A stretch of 64,000 nt of DNA from positions 12,291-76,290 of the forward strand of contig NZ_BDHH01000012.1 of NCBI RefSeq assembly GCF_001748365.1. The letters are read 5' to 3'. The position numbers and the translations under genes are program-made. The notes under the pieces are model-generated. The model was not told where the DNA came from. It ran no database searches and worked only from the letters and a program-made list of their open reading frames with translations. The stretch comes from Fusibacter sp. 3D3. Its GTDB lineage: Bacteria; Bacillota; Clostridia; Peptostreptococcales; Acidaminobacteraceae. This document shows, one piece after another, positions 62,152-64,000 of this stretch (position 1 is the stretch's first letter; each line of letters starts with the position of its first letter).

Positions 62152-63886
62152 TTATAAATCCGCCCCCTTTTTTAAATGTTAACATGACCTCAGTGCCCTC
62201 ACCTTCATTGCTTCTAACATCAATCTCGCCTTCATTTTCAACGATCAGTTCATGAACGATGGACAACCCCAAGCCCGTCCCTTCACTTTTGGTCGTGAAA
62301 AACGGATCAAAAATTTTATCAAGCGCATCTCTCGGTATCCCTAATCCGTTATCCGCAATTTTGAGTATGACATTGAGTTCATCATCAACAACCTCAACCA
62401 CAATTCTTCCAGTCTCACTTGGCAATGCTTCAATTGCGTTTTTTAAAATATTGAGAACAATTTGGCTAAACTGAACGGAGTCCACAAAGATCAGGGTGTC
62501 TTTCTTCAAATTTTCCAAAGACAAATGAATCTGCTTGGATTGTAATTCACTTTCAACTAAATCTAACAGCTCTGTCAATTTTGAATGTAAATTTAGAAGT
62601 TTCGGCTCCGCTTTGTACCGTTTCGCGTATTCGAGCAGATCAAAGATCAATTTGTTAATTCGGTCGATTTCCTGAATCAACCTTAAAAACATCATTTCAT
62701 TTTTACCAGTGAGTTCACTTTTAAGTCTTTTATTGAGCACTTGAATACTTGCTCTCATCCCCGCCAGCGGATTTCTAATTTCATGTGCAACCCCTGCGGC
62801 GAGTCTGCCAGTGGAAGCAAGTCTTTCCAATCTCTGTATTCTGCTTTCAACCTTTTTTTGCTCAGAGATATCCTTAAAACTACAAATATAACCCCCAATT
62901 GACTCTTCATTACTTCTTATAACAGAAGTGTTGACATCTATGAACTTCACATCCCCCTCTGCATGTGTAAATCGATAGAGCTGATATTGACTCAGGTTTT
63001 GTTCTTTTGTTCTTTGAATAATGGTCTTAAGACATTTTTCAAAGGAATCCCCTTCAAAGGTATAGGGCTTTAACTGCTCTAAAATCATTGTTGCAAAAGG
63101 ATTTTGAGAAATCTGTGCCTCATGTGCATCATATGTGATAATGCCGTTTTCAATATTATTTAAAATGTCTTGATTGTAGTTTTTTACATAAATCAATTCC
63201 GTCATGGACGCCTCTAACTGTTCCAGCATTTGATTGAGCGCTTCTCCCAGCTTGCCAATCTCGTCTTTGCGATTTAATTCAATCCGTTTATTGTAATCGC
63301 CTCCTGAAATTTGATCACAGAACTTCGAAAGCACTTTTAATGGTTTCGTAATGTTGGCAGAAACCAAGATGGTGAATTGCAGGGCCAAAGTCAAAAAAAT
63401 AATCCCAATCAAAATATTATATTTATAGGATTCATAAAAATAGGACATAAGTTCTCTCTTATCCACCAGAACAACCAGAGTCCATCCTGTGGATTTCAAA
63501 CGCTTAGACGTCAAAAGATATGCTTTCGTCGTTAAATGCTCATAGTCACTCAACGGTCTGTTGATCCTTTCAACATCCTCCTTTTTTAAAATGGGCGCAT
63601 CCCCCATAATGAGGACCCTTTCTTCATAAACAAGAAGCTCATGGGGATAGATTAGTCGAAGATCATCAATGATTTTCTTTTTAACTTGTTCTGGCTGCCC
63701 CGTATCTTGGAGACTCAACTGGATACTGACTTCTACTTCTTTTAATTTCTGATCCATTTGCCTAAATTGACTATTCATCACATAATTATAATCAAACTGA
63801 AAAGAAGTCATCAAAACAATCGTCAAGGAAACGATAAAAAGCGTTAAAAAGGGAATTGAGATTTTATTTTCTATGCTAATTTTCAT
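62144..63886 (-). CDS. Membrane sensor histidine kinase with HAMP and PAS
   Basis: 580 residues. TM1 (about 12-32), an extracytoplasmic domain of about 120 residues, TM2 (about 155-175), HAMP, PAS with SIGGYICSFKDISEQKK, His in GVAHEIRNPLAGMRAS, and HATPase_c with DNGLGIP and GTGLGLSIVHEL. Partner of the NtrC-type regulator. ATG at 63886 overlaps the upstream gene's stop by 11 nt. Confidence 0.92.
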   Translation of the reverse strand: MKISIENKISIPFLTLFIVSLTIVLMTSFQFDYNYVMNSQFRQMDQKLKEVEVSIQLSLQDTGQPEQVKKKIIDDLRLIYPHELLVYEERVLIMGDAPILKKEDVERINRPLSDYEHLTTKAYLLTSKRLKSTGWTLVVLVDKRELMSYFYESYKYNILIGIIFLTLALQFTILVSANITKPLKVLSKFCDQISGGDYNKRIELNRKDEIGKLGEALNQMLEQLEASMTELIYVKNYNQDILNNIENGIITYDAHEAQISQNPFATMILEQLKPYTFEGDSFEKCLKTIIQRTKEQNLSQYQLYRFTHAEGDVKFIDVNTSVIRSNEESIGGYICSFKDISEQKKVESRIQRLERLASTGRLAAGVAHEIRNPLAGMRASIQVLNKRLKSELTGKNEMMFLRLIQEIDRINKLIFDLLEYAKRYKAEPKLLNLHSKLTELLDLVESELQSKQIHLSLENLKKDTLIFVDSVQFSQIVLNILKNAIEALPSETGRIVVEVVDDELNVILKIADNGLGIPRDALDKIFDPFFTTKSEGTGLGLSIVHELIVENEGEIDVRSNEGEGTEVMLTFKKGGGFING

Positions 63887-64000
63887 TTGCTTTTACACGC
63901 TCCTGTGAACTGACTAAATAAAAAACAATGCCAGACACAATAACCCCCGGCATAGAAGGGTGAATTTTAAAAATGGCTTCCGAATGATATGTCCCCACAT
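63876..64000 (-). CDS. C-terminal part of a membrane protein, perhaps a sodium:solute symporter
   Basis: A 40-residue open frame ends at 63876: HPSMPGVIVSGIVFYLV is the last hydrophobic segment, followed by SSQERVKANEN. The pattern HPxxPG followed by a helix is seen at the end of SSS-type symporters. 11-nt overlap with the kinase gene, so the transporter, kinase and regulator are one operon. The start lies beyond the window. Confidence 0.45.
   Translation of the reverse strand, partial: VGTYHSEAIFKIHPSMPGVIVSGIVFYLVSSQERVKANEN

Noticed and set aside
63928..63953. Terminator-like hairpin followed by a T run on the minus strand near the right edge
   Set aside because: It lies inside an open frame that continues to a stop at 63876, with a transmembrane-like C-terminus and an 11-nt overlap with the kinase gene. 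The hairpin is more likely a chance feature of that coding sequence.

Overview
The window reads as a low-to-moderate GC Firmicute chromosome, most likely an anaerobic Clostridia member. The evidence is the clpX-lon-ysxC order, AGGAGG-type ribosome binding sites with some GTG/TTG starts, c-di-GMP-I riboswitches, citrate lyase with a tripartite tricarboxylate transporter, SLH/cell-wall-binding surface proteins and sigma-54 regulation. The large set of sulfur-carrier genes would suit a thiosulfate- or sulfur-reducing relative (for example Fusibacter-like). That placement is inference only.

Region by region: 1-780 has two broken ends, a partial gene and an IS630 transposase remnant. 780-7136 is the minus-strand protein-quality block tig, clpP, clpX, lon, ysxC. 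7383-12644 has a UvrD-type helicase, recX, two unknown membrane-anchored proteins, a pseudouridine synthase and a nucleoid protein. 12805-18273 is a signalling block: an MCP, a sensor kinase, a response regulator fused to an MpsC/DUF2294 domain, and a small putative diheme cytochrome b. 18362-26938 is the citrate block: citG, citC-D-E-F-X and tctC-B-A. At 27066 a c-di-GMP-I riboswitch precedes a 78-residue orphan protein. 27447-38181 mixes a nitroreductase, HPr, a sugar aminotransferase, two rhodanese lipoproteins (one with four domains), an ArnT-like glycosyltransferase, a small secreted/membrane gene pair inside a segmental duplication, an ATP-grasp ligase, a GT2 and a TusA. 38209-42148 is a LysR-flanked sulfur operon: half-YeeE, TusA, half-YeeE, and a thioredoxin-reductase-like flavoprotein. 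42691-44414 is an ABC importer without an ATPase gene.

A tRNA-Arg(UCG) at 44590 is followed by decayed genes, a 5'-truncated second c-di-GMP riboswitch, and a visibly GC-richer island (about 45.2-52.25 kb). The island holds a 1474-residue LRR/Big2/SLH/cell-wall-binding surface protein, a DUF2442 protein and a two-component system. A YtrA-type GntR/ABC operon with its operator follows.

The most interesting system is at 54305-56712: an RNase HI with an extra C-terminal domain, an RnlA-family HEPN RNase toxin and an RnlB-like antitoxin, in one overlapping operon. In E. coli the RnlAB toxin-antitoxin (anti-T4) depends functionally on a distant, host-encoded RNase HI. Here that partner appears to be built into the operon.

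The right end (56793-64000) is a 5-oxoprolinase operon (pxpA, an Nramp-like transporter, pxpB, pxpC) with a near-consensus sigma-54 promoter. It is followed by an NtrC-type regulator and its sensor kinase, and by the end of a probable transporter. The layout suggests that the regulator drives the pxp operon through sigma-54.
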